NCBI RefSeq assembly: GCF_045063725.1
Contig: NZ_CP173695.1
Source of the DNA: Sellimonas catena
GTDB lineage: Bacteria > Bacillota > Clostridia > Lachnospirales > Lachnospiraceae
DNA length: 64,000 nucleotides
Strand: one strand, 5' to 3'
In this document: piece after piece, positions 42,625 through 51,965 of the stretch
How the letters are laid out: the number at the start of each line of letters is the position of its first letter
How positions within the stretch are numbered: the first letter of the stretch is position 1
Position numbers and translations under genes: made by a program
The notes under the pieces: generated by a model
Databases searched by the model: none
Told to the model about the DNA's origin: nothing
Seen by the model: the letters and a program-made list of their open reading frames with translations, nothing else

Positions 42625-43869
42625 CTATCCATGAAAATATGCTTGTGGATGAACCGTATGTTCCTTAGCATTCAGCTGTGCCAGTATCTTATCCTGATAC
42701 ATAAATGCTCTCTGAATACTCTGATAGCCAAACCTTCCACGGATCTCATCTACCACCTGGTCCATCTTTTTGATTTTTTCTCTTTTTGTTTCATCCATAA
42801 ATAAATCAAGCTGATAAGGCATCTCTTCTGATACCAGATCACATCCTCGAACACCAAGACTACGAATCGGATGTTCCCAGTTATAATTTTTCTGAAATAA
42901 CTCAAATGCAGTTCTGGCAATTTCTTCTGTAAGATTACTTGCCCTGTCCAGCTTGCACTGTCTCGTGAAATGATACAGACCATTATCCCGAATCGAGATT
43001 TCTACTGTCCTGCATTGAAAACCATTTTCACGCAGCCTGGCTCCTACACTCTCTGAAAGAGCCATCAAAATAATCTTGACATCCAATTCACTAACAAGAT
43101 CTCTTGGCGTTGTTGTGCTGTTCCCGATAGACTTGATTGGTGCTTTATATCCTTCTACCGAAACTGGAGTTTCATCCCATCCATTTGCAAAGGTATGAAG
43201 TACCAATCCCATCTTTCCAAGATATGTTTCTAATATAGAAGATTCTGCTCCTGCCAAATCTCCAATCGTACAAATGCCAAGTTTCTTCATCGTCCGTTCA
43301 GTACTTCGTCCGACCATAAGTAAATCTCCTACTGGAAGTTTCCATGCAATATCCTTGTAATTGTCTTTGGAAAACTCTGTAATGGCATCTGGCTTTTTAT
43401 AATCAGAACCGAGCTTTGCAAATATCTTATTCCAGGAAACACCAATACTTACGGTAACACCTAGTTCATATTTAATCCGACTGCTGATCTCTTTTGCAAT
43501 CTTCATTCCGTCTCCCTTGACAGAAGTGCTGGCAGTTACATCCAGCCAGCTTTCATCAATCCCAAATGGTTCTCTCTGATCTGTGTATTCACTGTAAATC
43601 TCCTGTGCCATTCTGGAAAACCTCAAATAAAGATCCATGCGAGGCGGTACAAAAATTATTTCCGGGCAAACCTGCCTTGCCTGCCACAATGCCATACCTG
43701 TTTTTACTCCGGCTCGCTTTGCAATATAATTCGCAGTCAGCACAATTCCATGTCTTGCTTCCGGATCGCCCCCAACTGCCATCGGCTTTCCGGCAAGTTC
43801 CGGATGATGCAACATCTCGACACTTGCGTAAAAGCAATTCATATCTGAATGAAGAATTGTCCTGCTCAT
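42625..43869 (-). CDS. Y-family DNA polymerase (UmuC/DinB type)
   Basis: About 414 residues. 'ILHSDMNCFYASVEMLHHPE' gives the first catalytic Asp and steric-gate region. 'PFGIDESWLDVT' gives the Asp-Glu pair. 'VTVSIGVSWNKIFAKLGSDY' is the family's thumb/palm motif, and a little-finger domain follows. It performs error-prone translesion synthesis and would be expected to be SOS-induced. A LexA-type box lies about 95 bp upstream. AGGTG precedes the ATG at 43869. Confidence 0.9.
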   Translation of the reverse strand: MSRTILHSDMNCFYASVEMLHHPELAGKPMAVGGDPEARHGIVLTANYIAKRAGVKTGMALWQARQVCPEIIFVPPRMDLYLRFSRMAQEIYSEYTDQREPFGIDESWLDVTASTSVKGDGMKIAKEISSRIKYELGVTVSIGVSWNKIFAKLGSDYKKPDAITEFSKDNYKDIAWKLPVGDLLMVGRSTERTMKKLGICTIGDLAGAESSILETYLGKMGLVLHTFANGWDETPVSVEGYKAPIKSIGNSTTTPRDLVSELDVKIILMALSESVGARLRENGFQCRTVEISIRDNGLYHFTRQCKLDRASNLTEEIARTAFELFQKNYNWEHPIRSLGVRGCDLVSEEMPYQLDLFMDETKREKIKKMDQVVDEIRGRFGYQSIQRAFMYQDKILAQLNAKEHTVHPQAYFHG

Positions 43870-43927
43870 AACATTCACCTACCAGTCTAAAAATCGTAAT
43901 AAAACTTCTTTGCTTCATATTGACTTT

Positions 43928-43976
43928 GTGAAGTTTTTGAATTATAATTTCTACTAACTTCACGAACATTTGTTTG
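43928..43976. promoter_or_regulatory. SOS box and inverted repeat between polymerase and XRE genes
   Basis: CGAACATTTGTTTG at 43963-43976 closely fits the Gram-positive LexA box (CGAAC-N4-GTTYG). Partly overlapping it is GTGAAGTT (43928-43935) ... AACTTCAC (43956-43963), a candidate site for the divergent XRE protein. Confidence 0.65.
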
Positions 43977-44062
43977 TATTTTATACGTGATAATGAACTC
44001 TGTCAATAGTTTTTATAAAGTTGATGAAGTTACGATTTCAAAAACTTGGAAAGGATCCCACT

Positions 44063-44515
44063 ATGAATTTTTCAGACAAGATTAAATTTCAACGAGAACA
44101 GAATCATCTGACGCAGAAAGAACTTGCAGAACTGGTCGGCGTATCACAGCGTGCAATCGCAGCTTATGAAAGTTCCGGCACCATCGCACGAATCTCTACT
44201 ATGAGAAAGCTCGCTCATGCATTAAATGTCTCTTATGATTATTTAAAACATGACGAGATTACAGATCCTTCTTATGGAATTGAAAAAATGGATTATATTG
44301 ATGAAGTCAATGGACAGCTTGGTGAAAAAGGAGCCAAGGACATCAATGAGATTCTCGAAGCCAACCGTGCTCTTTTCGCTGGTGGCGAACTTGACGAAGA
44401 AGCAAAAGATGCTTTCTATCAAGCTGTAACCAAAGCATATCTTTCCTGTAAGATGGAAGCTAAAAAGACATTTGGACGGAAAAAGAAAAACACTGAAACG
44501 GAAAGTGATTCATAG
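44063..44515 (+). CDS. XRE-family transcriptional regulator
   Basis: About 150 residues from the ATG at 44063 (AAAGGA upstream; a longer frame begins at 44021). Helix-turn-helix at 5-60 (IKFQREQNHLTQKELAELVG, 'SQRAIAAYESSGTIARISTM'). The C-terminal region resembles that of the XRE protein at 33093. The next gene encodes an ImmA-type peptidase; such pairs work as repressor and anti-repressor protease in integrative elements. Divergent from the SOS polymerase gene. Confidence 0.85.
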   Translation: MNFSDKIKFQREQNHLTQKELAELVGVSQRAIAAYESSGTIARISTMRKLAHALNVSYDYLKHDEITDPSYGIEKMDYIDEVNGQLGEKGAKDINEILEANRALFAGGELDEEAKDAFYQAVTKAYLSCKMEAKKTFGRKKKNTETESDS

Positions 44516-44592
44516 GTGTCCGTATTTTCGTACAGCACTTTTGCTACTCTATACTTGTAGCAAACTATCTTATGAAATATCGAGGTGTTTTT

Positions 44593-45147
44593 ATGAGTTC
44601 AAAATGTATAAGAGACACTGTTAATAAAGTAAAAACAAAATATCAGGAAAGTGATCCGTACCGCCTTGCAGCCGCTATGCATATTATTGTTAAGAAGCTT
44701 CCGCTTGGAACTGATCCAAACTGTTGTAAAGGCTTCTGTATGCGGGAATGTCGAAAGACCTGCATCGTCATTAACAGCGATCTGCCGGAAATCATACAGC
44801 AGATTATCCTGATCCACGAGATTGGGCACGCACTCCTTCATCAGAAAACCCTTCAGATCAAGTGTTTTCATGATTTTGAATTATTCGATGGAGTATCACA
44901 ATGTGAATATGAAGCGAATTGCTTTGCCGCTGATTATCTTCTGGAGGATGAAGATGTCCTGGAGATGCTTAACGCTGATATGTCATTTTTCCAGGCTGCA
45001 GCTGAACTGAAAGTTCCACCGGAACTTCTTGATTTCAAATTCCGAATGATGAAACGTAGCGGTGTTCAGATTGTAGATTCTCCGATTACTTCCAACAGTG
45101 ACTTTTTAAAAGATATCCCTACTTCGGGAATAATAGAAAATTACTAA
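44593..45147 (+). CDS. ImmA/IrrE-family metallopeptidase
   Basis: 184 residues from the ATG at 44593 (GAGGTG upstream). The zinc site is 'ILIHEIGHALLH' (HExxH) with a downstream Glu in 'CEYEANCFAADYLL'. In ICEBs1, ImmA cleaves the XRE-type repressor ImmR and releases transfer genes after DNA damage. Here the same XRE-peptidase order holds. Cys-rich segment 'CCKGFCMRECRKTC' is unusual and may bind metal. Confidence 0.85.
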   Translation: MSSKCIRDTVNKVKTKYQESDPYRLAAAMHIIVKKLPLGTDPNCCKGFCMRECRKTCIVINSDLPEIIQQIILIHEIGHALLHQKTLQIKCFHDFELFDGVSQCEYEANCFAADYLLEDEDVLEMLNADMSFFQAAAELKVPPELLDFKFRMMKRSGVQIVDSPITSNSDFLKDIPTSGIIENY

Positions 45148-45180
45148 ATATGCTATTTTTGAAAAAGGAGATTTTTGAAA

Positions 45181-45474
45181 ATGATCAACTTAAATAAACA
45201 TAGAATAGACTTTGGAAAAGGGGATGTAGGCATTGGTGTCATCGGTAACACTACAGATTCCGCACAACTGGCATTTTATAATCAGAGTGCACGTCCCATC
45301 CATATACTCAAGAATCCAGATCAGAATCCTGGGTTCGAACCCATGGAATTTAAAGAAGAACCTTTTATCATGAGCTTCTCCAATCCTGAAAGCATTGATG
45401 CAGTTATTTCAATTTTACAACGTGCCAAATATATTAATTTCACTTCCAAAAACGAACCGCAAAAAACAGAATAG
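45181..45474 (+). CDS. Hypothetical protein, 97 aa
   Basis: Third gene of the XRE-ImmA group, 33 bp after the peptidase stop, with AAAGGAG before the ATG at 45181. Beta-rich (GKGDVGIGVIGNTTDSAQLA, 'FNPESIDAVISILQRAKYI'-like end). No family recognised and no membrane segment. Confidence 0.55.
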   Translation: MINLNKHRIDFGKGDVGIGVIGNTTDSAQLAFYNQSARPIHILKNPDQNPGFEPMEFKEEPFIMSFSNPESIDAVISILQRAKYINFTSKNEPQKTE

Positions 45475-45496
45475 ATGAATGATGTATCTTATAAAG

Positions 45497-45537
45497 AATG
45501 GCTGTCTTTTCTCCAATGAGCAGGCAGCCATTTCTCA
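45497..45537 (+). terminator. Terminator after the XRE-ImmA operon
   Basis: AATGGCTG and CAGCCATT form the stem, followed by TCTC. It lies between convergent genes. Confidence 0.55.
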
Positions 45538-45546
45538 TGTAATTCT

Positions 45547-46302
45547 TTAATACAAGTCTCCCACATATCCATCTGCTTCCAGATGCATATAGCACTCGTC
45601 CACCTTCTCTGATTCCAGAATCCGCAAAACGTGTTCCATACCTGTAGCAAGTTCTTTTGTTTTTAACTCTTCCAGCGGAATCCAATAAACTCTTCCTTCC
45701 TCAGAACTCTTTAATTCTCCGGTAAACTTATCCGCTTTATACAAGGTAATAACATAGTGCACTCCGCTCTTATGCCAATGATATAATCCTCCAAGCTTCG
45801 GTGCTTCAACCGTAAGTCCTGTTTCTTCCCAGACTTCCCGAATCATAGATTTCTGAAAAATCTCATTTGCTTCTACGTGACCGCCTGGAAAAGTTGTACC
45901 GGTATAGCTATCATTTACTTTATCCAGAGCCAGTACATTCCCTTTATGATCCTGAATCATACACATATTCATAAAACAGACCTTCTCAATCTGACTCTCT
46001 TCTTTTTCATTCAGAGATTTTCTGACACGTTTGTTGATATCCGATCGTTTGGATTTATAATGCTTGAAGACCTCTCCATACGGAATCCAGATTTCTGCAT
46101 CTTCAATTTTTTCATAAACAGAATCCACCACTTCTTCCAGATGTTTGTCACTCGGAAAAGTACATTTTTTCATATAATAATCTCTGGTTGCCTGAAACAT
46201 CCATTCCGCAATCTTTTCTTTCTGCTTCATTTTTAACTGGGAATACTTCTTATTCGTTTGCAGTAATCTCCCATCTATCATCTTATGGTTTTTCCGTGAC
46301 AT
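45547..46302 (-). CDS. Nudix hydrolase with N-terminal helical extension
   Basis: 251 residues. The Nudix box is complete at about 150-172, running from 'GGHVEANE' through 'SMIREVWEETGL'. The N-terminal ~100 residues (KEKIAEWMFQATRDYYMKKC and onward) form a separate helical domain found in some Firmicute Nudix proteins. It hydrolyses a nucleoside diphosphate linked to another group; the substrate, perhaps 8-oxo-dGTP or an ADP-linked compound, cannot be told. Stands alone, convergent with the XRE-ImmA operon. Confidence 0.85.
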   Translation of the reverse strand: MSRKNHKMIDGRLLQTNKKYSQLKMKQKEKIAEWMFQATRDYYMKKCTFPSDKHLEEVVDSVYEKIEDAEIWIPYGEVFKHYKSKRSDINKRVRKSLNEKEESQIEKVCFMNMCMIQDHKGNVLALDKVNDSYTGTTFPGGHVEANEIFQKSMIREVWEETGLTVEAPKLGGLYHWHKSGVHYVITLYKADKFTGELKSSEEGRVYWIPLEELKTKELATGMEHVLRILESEKVDECYMHLEADGYVGDLY

Positions 46303-46477
46303 CGGTTTGACCTCTTTTCTTCTTTTTCATTCAGATTTTACTATACCACAGAATCATGCTTGCGTCATACTTCTGAGCTTCGATGTCCTCTTTTTCTTCT
46401 CTCAGTACCTTATTTATAGAGGGTTCTTTTTTAAGACTCTCTTCCGGCGGCTGTGCCACCGGTAAATAGCAAGGACA

Positions 46478-46533
46478 GGAAGTGTATATACACTTCCGGA
46501 AAACCAGCAATTTAGGAAACCCTGCCCTAAATT
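46478..46533. promoter_or_regulatory. oriT-like palindromes upstream of mobC
   Basis: Perfect 20-bp palindrome GGAAGTGTATATACACTTCC (46478-46497), then AATTTAGG...CCTAAATT (46509-46533), about 50 bp before mobC. Position and structure fit a relaxase nick region. A related imperfect palindrome precedes the second mobC at 51794-51812. Confidence 0.55.
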
Positions 46534-46584
46534 AAAAACACAGAAGTCACTACTTCGAAGAACCAAAGAAAGGAGAATCTGCCT

Positions 46585-46908
46585 ATGGCAAAGAGAAAAA
46601 GAAATATACAGATTTTGTTTTGTGTTTCCCCAGAAGAAAAAAAGCTTATTCGTAGAAAGATGATTGAATCAAAGACAAAAAATATGGGAGCTTATCTTCG
46701 TAAAATGGCAATCGACGGTTACATCGTCAACACCGATACCACTCCACTGAAGAAACAGTATGAGGAAATGCATAAGATCGGTGTGAATATTAATCAGATT
46801 GCCAAAAAAGTAAACAGCACCGGTGATCTGTATCCGGAAGAAAAGCAAGAATTAAAAGAGATGGTGAAAGAATTATGGCGTATCTTAAGATCTTCCCAAT
46901 TAAAGTAA
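46585..46908 (+). CDS. mobC: MobC-family mobilisation protein (module 1)
   Basis: 107 residues. 'FCVSPEEKKLIRRKMIESKT' and 'NMGAYLRKMAIDGYIV' form the ribbon-helix-helix, followed by the MobC motif 'IGVNINQIAKKVNSTG'. It binds oriT and helps the relaxase open the strands. The relaxase start lies 34 bp inside its 3' end. AAAGGAG precedes the ATG. Confidence 0.88.
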   Translation: MAKRKRNIQILFCVSPEEKKLIRRKMIESKTKNMGAYLRKMAIDGYIVNTDTTPLKKQYEEMHKIGVNINQIAKKVNSTGDLYPEEKQELKEMVKELWRILRSSQLK

Positions 46909-48233
46909 CAGACAAGAAAGCTCTGGACTACATCACGAATCCAGATAAAACAGATGAAAAACTGTTAGTTTCCAGTTTTGGCTGTTCCCCGGAAACTGCA
47001 GATCTTGAATTTTCTATGACAAGAGAAATGGCAAAAAAGAATGGAATGGACAAAGGTGATAACCTGGCATTTCATCTGATCCAGTCATTTAAACCTGGAG
47101 AAGTTGATGCCGAAACTGCCCATCGCTTAGGGCAACAATTTGCAAACGAAGTACTGAAAGGAAAATATGAATATGTGATAAGCACCCATGTTGATAAAAA
47201 TCATATCCATAACCACATCATCTTTAATGCAGCAAGTTTTGTTGATCATCACAAGTATGTTTCCAATAAGCGGAGCTACCATAAAATCTGCCGGATCAGT
47301 AATCGTATCTGCCATGAAAATGGACTTGCCACCAGTATGCCAACCGGAGAAAAAGGCAAAAGTTATAAGGAGAACATGGAATATCATCGTGGCACCAGCT
47401 GGAAAGCCAAGCTACGTGTTGCAGTTGATAAAGCAATCTGGACTTCCATCAACTATGAGGAATTTTTACAAAAAATGCAGTTAGCCGGATATGAAGTCCG
47501 ACAGGGAAAACACCTGTCCTTCTGTGCACCGGAACAGAAAAACTTCACTTATATGAAATCTCTTGGAAGCTATTATTCAGAAGAAAATGTCCGCATCCGT
47601 TTGGCAAAAAACCGTAACAAAATAAAAGCTCCAAGGCATCTGTCCAGAGAAGCTCGCCTGTATATCAATATCTCCACTTATGTTACGACCGGCAATCGAG
47701 AAGGATTTGAACGATGGGCAAAACTAAATAACCTGAAAGAAGCGGCACGCACCTTCAACTATCTTTCCGAAAATAACCTGCTGAATTATGAAGATTTCCA
47801 ACAGCATGTTTCTGATGTTGATGCTTCTGTTAAAGCGGCTGATCAAAGAATAACGCAAATCAACAGTGAGCTGAGCACACAGAAAATCATTCAAAAACAC
47901 TGTGATTCTTACCGTCTCTGCCGAAAAGTGATTGAAGATTGCAAATCTGCTAAAAATCCAAAAGCATACCGAACCAAACATCAAGCAGAATACCAACTGC
48001 ACGATTCACTAAAAAAAGAGCTTCAGGATCTCGGTGTTACCAAAATCCCAAGCTCTAATAAAATCCAGAAGAGGATAGAAAATCTTGAATCTGAACAAGC
48101 TGCTACTGTCCGGGAAAAACAAGAATTGCAGAAAAAGCAGAAGACACTGAATATCATTAGACAGAATTTCACAGCACTACTTAATGCTCCGGAGATGCAA
48201 ATTCCCATATCAGAAAAAGAGCTAACTCTCTAA
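46875..48233 (+). CDS. MobP-type relaxase (module 1), complete
   Basis: 452 residues. Catalytic Tyr in 'KALDYITNPDKT' near the N-terminus, and the three-His metal site in 'HVDKNHIHNHIIF'. 'LVSSFGCSPETADLEF' is typical of Tn-type VirD2-like relaxases. The C-terminal third is coiled coil. It nicks oriT and pilots the strand during mobilisation. Overlaps mobC. No break seen. Confidence 0.9.
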   Translation: MAYLKIFPIKVTDKKALDYITNPDKTDEKLLVSSFGCSPETADLEFSMTREMAKKNGMDKGDNLAFHLIQSFKPGEVDAETAHRLGQQFANEVLKGKYEYVISTHVDKNHIHNHIIFNAASFVDHHKYVSNKRSYHKICRISNRICHENGLATSMPTGEKGKSYKENMEYHRGTSWKAKLRVAVDKAIWTSINYEEFLQKMQLAGYEVRQGKHLSFCAPEQKNFTYMKSLGSYYSEENVRIRLAKNRNKIKAPRHLSREARLYINISTYVTTGNREGFERWAKLNNLKEAARTFNYLSENNLLNYEDFQQHVSDVDASVKAADQRITQINSELSTQKIIQKHCDSYRLCRKVIEDCKSAKNPKAYRTKHQAEYQLHDSLKKELQDLGVTKIPSSNKIQKRIENLESEQAATVREKQELQKKQKTLNIIRQNFTALLNAPEMQIPISEKELTL

Positions 48234-48235
48234 AA

Positions 48236-48276
48236 AGAAGGAGGTACCTACTTTAACGGTGCCTCTTGCTTTTCGT
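48236..48276 (+). terminator. Hairpin after relaxase
   Basis: AAGGAGGTACC pairs imperfectly with GGTGCCTCTT, followed by GCTTTTCG; a modest terminator. Confidence 0.5.
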
Positions 48277-48299
48277 CTAATCTATTTATATCTTCCTCT

Positions 48300-48968
48300 T
48301 TATGCAATTTCCCATATTACAGTTGCCGTATCAATAACATTAATATCGTCTGCCTCAATATCTATATCATATGCTCCCGGTGCACTCATTTCACATTCCG
48401 TACACTCCATTAATCTCATTTCATTCAATGGCTTTGTTACAAAATCTATCTCTCCCCAAGAATAATCAATTGCCTGTATTTCACCCAATTTCACATTTGC
48501 TGCTGTTGTAAGCACCTGTGCCTTTTGAATGGAATCCTCGATTGCTTTATGTAACAGCTCATTTTTACATTTTTCTACATCTGCCACTGTATACTCAATA
48601 GAAAACTCTGGCCTTAATGAGCTATGAGCCAAAGCGTAAAGGACTTGCCCTAATCTTTTATTATCAGCTGCAAACTCTATTTTCATATGGTGATTATACT
48701 TATAACCTTTAAATCTTCGCTTCCAGCTCTTATCTCTGTCCTGATAGCTTTCATATTCTGTATCGACATTAAAATATACTGTTTTAAGGTCTTTTCTCTG
48801 AAAACCAAGTTTCTCAAACAAATCCTTGAGAAGCTCTGTATCTTCTGTTGACCTTCGGAGAGTATCTTCATATTCTTTGCAAAGTTCTTCCTTGTTGACA
48901 TATAACCGGATTTTATCCGGCTTTACTGCTATTTTCCCTTTTCCTGTAACTTTAATTGTTCTCATCAT
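48300..48968 (-). CDS. SIMPL-domain (DUF541) protein
   Basis: About 222 residues from the ATG at 48968. 'RTIKVTGKGKIAVKPDKIRL' is the classic start of SIMPL proteins (oral immunogenic bacterial proteins family), and 'AIEDSIQKAQVLTTAANVKL' follows. Unlike most it has no signal peptide, so it is probably cytoplasmic. The start lies 17 bp inside the end of the ADP-ribosylglycohydrolase gene, so translation is coupled. Confidence 0.8.
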   Translation of the reverse strand: MMRTIKVTGKGKIAVKPDKIRLYVNKEELCKEYEDTLRRSTEDTELLKDLFEKLGFQRKDLKTVYFNVDTEYESYQDRDKSWKRRFKGYKYNHHMKIEFAADNKRLGQVLYALAHSSLRPEFSIEYTVADVEKCKNELLHKAIEDSIQKAQVLTTAANVKLGEIQAIDYSWGEIDFVTKPLNEMRLMECTECEMSAPGAYDIDIEADDINVIDTATVIWEIA

Positions 48969-50280
48969 CTTTGCTCTTCCTTTCATTCTCATTATATTCA
49001 TACCCATTGATTAAAAGCTCTATCATCTTCTTTGTCATCTGAATATACTTACCAAACGGATTAATCACAATTCCATTCACCTGTTCCCAATTAAGTGCCA
49101 GACGAAGTATTGATTCAATAGACTGATTCATCTGCACATTTCCAGCAGAACCCTTATGCATCTCTTCAGAAGATGTAAATACTCCAATCCATTCTTTTTC
49201 ATCAGAATCTTTTACAGTCTCTATTTTAAGTCTTACATCATGGTCAAGCGAAATCGTGTCACCAGCCTTTACTTTACTTATCTGTTCTTCCGACATAAAA
49301 GGATTTTCCGTGATATATGGAACAATAACTTCTCCTGCCTGCTGCATTCTTGTTACCATAACTTCCATAAATAACAGCATTCCATTTTTATCCTGCTGAA
49401 TATAATACTGGTCGATTGCTGCCTCAATCATCTGATTTGCCTGTGTCTCATCCACTTCATCTGAATAAGTATCCACGCTCCTGCCAAGTACATGATCAAA
49501 TTCATCAAGAACATCCGTCATCAGTCCCTTATCAATCCGGCTTTTACACTCTGCAATCAGCACAGCTGGGATCCCATAAAATGCTTCTGCAATACTTCCT
49601 GTAATAGCACCAAGCGTATCCGTATCTCCACCAAGTGATACTGCATTCCGTATGGCATCCTCAAAATCTTTGGATTCCAGAAATGCGATGATTGCCTCTG
49701 GTACTGTTTCCTGACAGCTTTCAACATGATGGTAGTAGGTTCGGATATTATCCAATGTTCTACTCAGATCATAATGAAATTCCCTCTCGATATAAGTTTT
49801 GATTTCTTCTTTTGAAGATCCATTCCTTGCCATATATATTGCACTTGCAGTTGACTCTGCACCCTTTATACCTTCTGGATGATTATGTGTCACATTCGCT
49901 GTAGCTCTAGCTACCTCTCTGGTTCTTTCCATCGAATCATAAAGCCAGCCTACTGCTGACACTCTCATGGCTGAACCATTTCCATAGCTTCCGTATGGCT
50001 TCGGATTATTTTCTTTAAGCCAATGTCTGAAGCTTCCACCATAGCCTGCATGTGGATATCTTTTTCCCCAATCCTGCATATTGGATGCTACCGCATCTTC
50101 AATTTTCTTTACTGCTGCTTCCGGTCCGACTGCCAGGAGAGCTTCTCCAACTGCTATTGTCATAACAGAATCATCTGTAAAGCCACAGCCTTCACTAAAC
50201 AAATCAAAATTCTTTGTTTTATCACCTCTGTCAAACTCAAACGGACTTCCTATAATATCTCCTAAAATTGCTCCGTACAT
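48952..50280 (-). CDS. ADP-ribosylglycohydrolase fused to an SseB-like domain
   Basis: About 442 residues from the ATG at 50280 (TTGGAGG upstream). Residues 1-260 are an ADP-ribosyl hydrolase: 'GAILGDIIGSPFEF', 'FTDDSVMTIAVGEALL', 'YGNGSAMRVSAVGWLYD', and the distal Asp pair in 'SLGGDTDTLGAITGSIAEA'. These bind the two Mg ions. The C-terminal ~140 residues (LLFMEVMVTRMQQAGEVIVP, 'VNGIVINPFGKYIQMTKKMI') resemble SseB-type domains. It may remove ADP-ribose from protein or nucleic acid. Coupled to the SIMPL gene. Confidence 0.85.
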   Translation of the reverse strand: MYGAILGDIIGSPFEFDRGDKTKNFDLFSEGCGFTDDSVMTIAVGEALLAVGPEAAVKKIEDAVASNMQDWGKRYPHAGYGGSFRHWLKENNPKPYGSYGNGSAMRVSAVGWLYDSMERTREVARATANVTHNHPEGIKGAESTASAIYMARNGSSKEEIKTYIEREFHYDLSRTLDNIRTYYHHVESCQETVPEAIIAFLESKDFEDAIRNAVSLGGDTDTLGAITGSIAEAFYGIPAVLIAECKSRIDKGLMTDVLDEFDHVLGRSVDTYSDEVDETQANQMIEAAIDQYYIQQDKNGMLLFMEVMVTRMQQAGEVIVPYITENPFMSEEQISKVKAGDTISLDHDVRLKIETVKDSDEKEWIGVFTSSEEMHKGSAGNVQMNQSIESILRLALNWEQVNGIVINPFGKYIQMTKKMIELLINGYEYNENERKSKDDENN

Positions 50281-50325
50281 ATATGCCTCCAATTCCCGGA
50301 TTACTCCGGCACCTCTCTTTCTCTG

Positions 50326-51408
50326 TTACAATATGAGTATAATTAAAAGGCATGCGTCATAGACAGGCTTTGTCTTTTGATAGGTGGAAACATTCTTGAT
50401 AAGCACCGCCATTTCCGCAAGCCGCTTTTCGGCGTTCTTCAATGCGTCTGCCGCCTGTCCGCTTTCCGCTGCCATTTCCTCAATCCGGCTGACTAAATCC
50501 GCGTACTGCTCAATCTTATGTTCCGTCAAGAAATTCATTGTTTTAGCTGCCTGTTTCAGATTGTGGATTTTCGCCCACTGTTCATAGCCCTTACTCTGCG
50601 CTGCCTTGATACTGTTCTCAATGTCGATAAGCAGCGACACGCCGCGCTGCTCTCTGGGAGCTTTCGCCACCTTTGTCCGTCTGCCCGCTATCCGTTCCCT
50701 TACGGCTTCCTCTGTATAGTCTGCGCCGAGGGTTTTAAGGCGGGTGAAGCGTTCCTGTCCGGGGGCGCGGCATGATACATATTTCCCCGGCTTTATCTCA
50801 TAGCCCGCCGCCTGTAACCGCGTTAGCAATTCCTCAAAACTGGAAACTTGGGGGATAAGCGCGTCAACAGTGGTTTTCAGCTTGCCTTTCCAACTTGTAC
50901 CCGTCTTTTCTGCCTGGTACTCCGCATAGCTCTTTCCCTTGCTGCCCTTGCCGGGGACGACAACGGACAAGCCATTTTCCCGGCACAGCTTGTCGCTCAT
51001 GTTCCGTATGCCGTAATAGCTCCTTTTGTTGGAATTGTATTTATGGTGGTCTACAAAGTTCACCGCGCAAAAAATGATATGGTTATGGACGTGTCCTTTG
51101 TCAATGTGCGTCGTGAGTACATACTCATGCTGCCCCTTTGTTACCGCGTCGGCAAGCTGCTTTCCGATTTCATGGGCTTTCTGATAATCGACTTCCCCCG
51201 GCTCAAAGGACTGTATCAGATGAAAGGCTAAATTGTTCCCCTTTTGGAGTGCTTGCGACAGGGTATATTCAAACTCAATATCTGCCGTTTCATAGGAGCA
51301 ACCGAAAGAGGACACAAGCATTTTCCCGTCCGTCTTGTCCGGGTTTTCGATATAGTCAAGGGCTTTGCTTAGAGTGCTTTTAATAGGCTTAATCTTTGTA
51401 ACCGCCAT
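50326..51408 (-). pseudogene. MobP-type relaxase (module 2), C-terminally truncated
   Basis: 360 residues. Tyr in 'KALDYIENPDKTDGKM' and the His cluster 'HIDKGHVHNHIIF' are intact, so the nicking domain is present. After 'TKPVYDA' (about 50360) the frame runs into unrelated sequence and stops (CLLIILIL). The complete relaxase of module 1 is about 90 residues longer. GC content is much higher than module 1. The truncation marks the left edge of the resistance insert. Confidence 0.8.
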
Positions 51409-51698
51409 ATCTCCGCAAGCACCCCCTTTATTTCCTCTATGTCCTCTTGGTATGCGTTCCCCGTCGCGTTTACGCGGCGTGCTATCTGGTTGACGTTGAC
51501 ACCGATTTTCTGTATCTCTGCGGTCATAGCCTTTATATCGGCGTGGTCTATCTGAATGATATACCCGTCAATGGCAATCTTCCGCAGATACGCCGCCATG
51601 TTCCGGGTGGGTACGAGCTTCATTTTTTCCAGTATTAAATCCCGTTCCGCTTCCGTCACTCTGAATTTGATTTGCACTGTCCTTTTGCGTCCGTCCAT
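51369..51698 (-). CDS. mobC: MobC-family mobilisation protein (module 2)
   Basis: 109 residues from the ATG at 51698 (GGAAAGGAG upstream). 'VQIKFRVTEAERDLILEKMK', 'NMAAYLRKIAIDGYII' and the MobC motif 'IGVNVNQIARRVNATG'. Overlaps the relaxase start by 40 bp, as in module 1. GC-rich. Confidence 0.88.
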   Translation of the reverse strand: MDGRKRTVQIKFRVTEAERDLILEKMKLVPTRNMAAYLRKIAIDGYIIQIDHADIKAMTAEIQKIGVNVNQIARRVNATGNAYQEDIEEIKGVLAEIWRLQRLSLLKAL

Positions 51699-51793
51699 GT
51701 GTTCGCTCCTTTCCTTTCCGTTCCGAGGGTTTGGGACACTTCCCAACAAGCAATTTTCAACCGACGCGCCGCAGCGCGGGAGGGCGAAAATAC

Positions 51794-51812
51794 GGAAGTG
51801 GTACCCGCTTCC
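51794..51812. promoter_or_regulatory. oriT-like imperfect palindrome (module 2)
   Basis: GGAAGTGGTACCCGCTTCC, about 95 bp before mobC on its strand. It shares the CACTTCCG core on the minus strand with the 46478 palindrome. Confidence 0.45.
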
Positions 51813-51965
51813 TATGCTTGCTACGAATGTTTTTATCCTTTAGGCTCTTATCACCTACTACGGAGAAAAAGCGATTTTGCCAAACTTACGCAAAAGAAAA
51901 ACGCTGCAACCTCAAAAAAGATTACAACGCTTTCTAAATCCTGTTCAGTTTTAAGTCGGACATTC

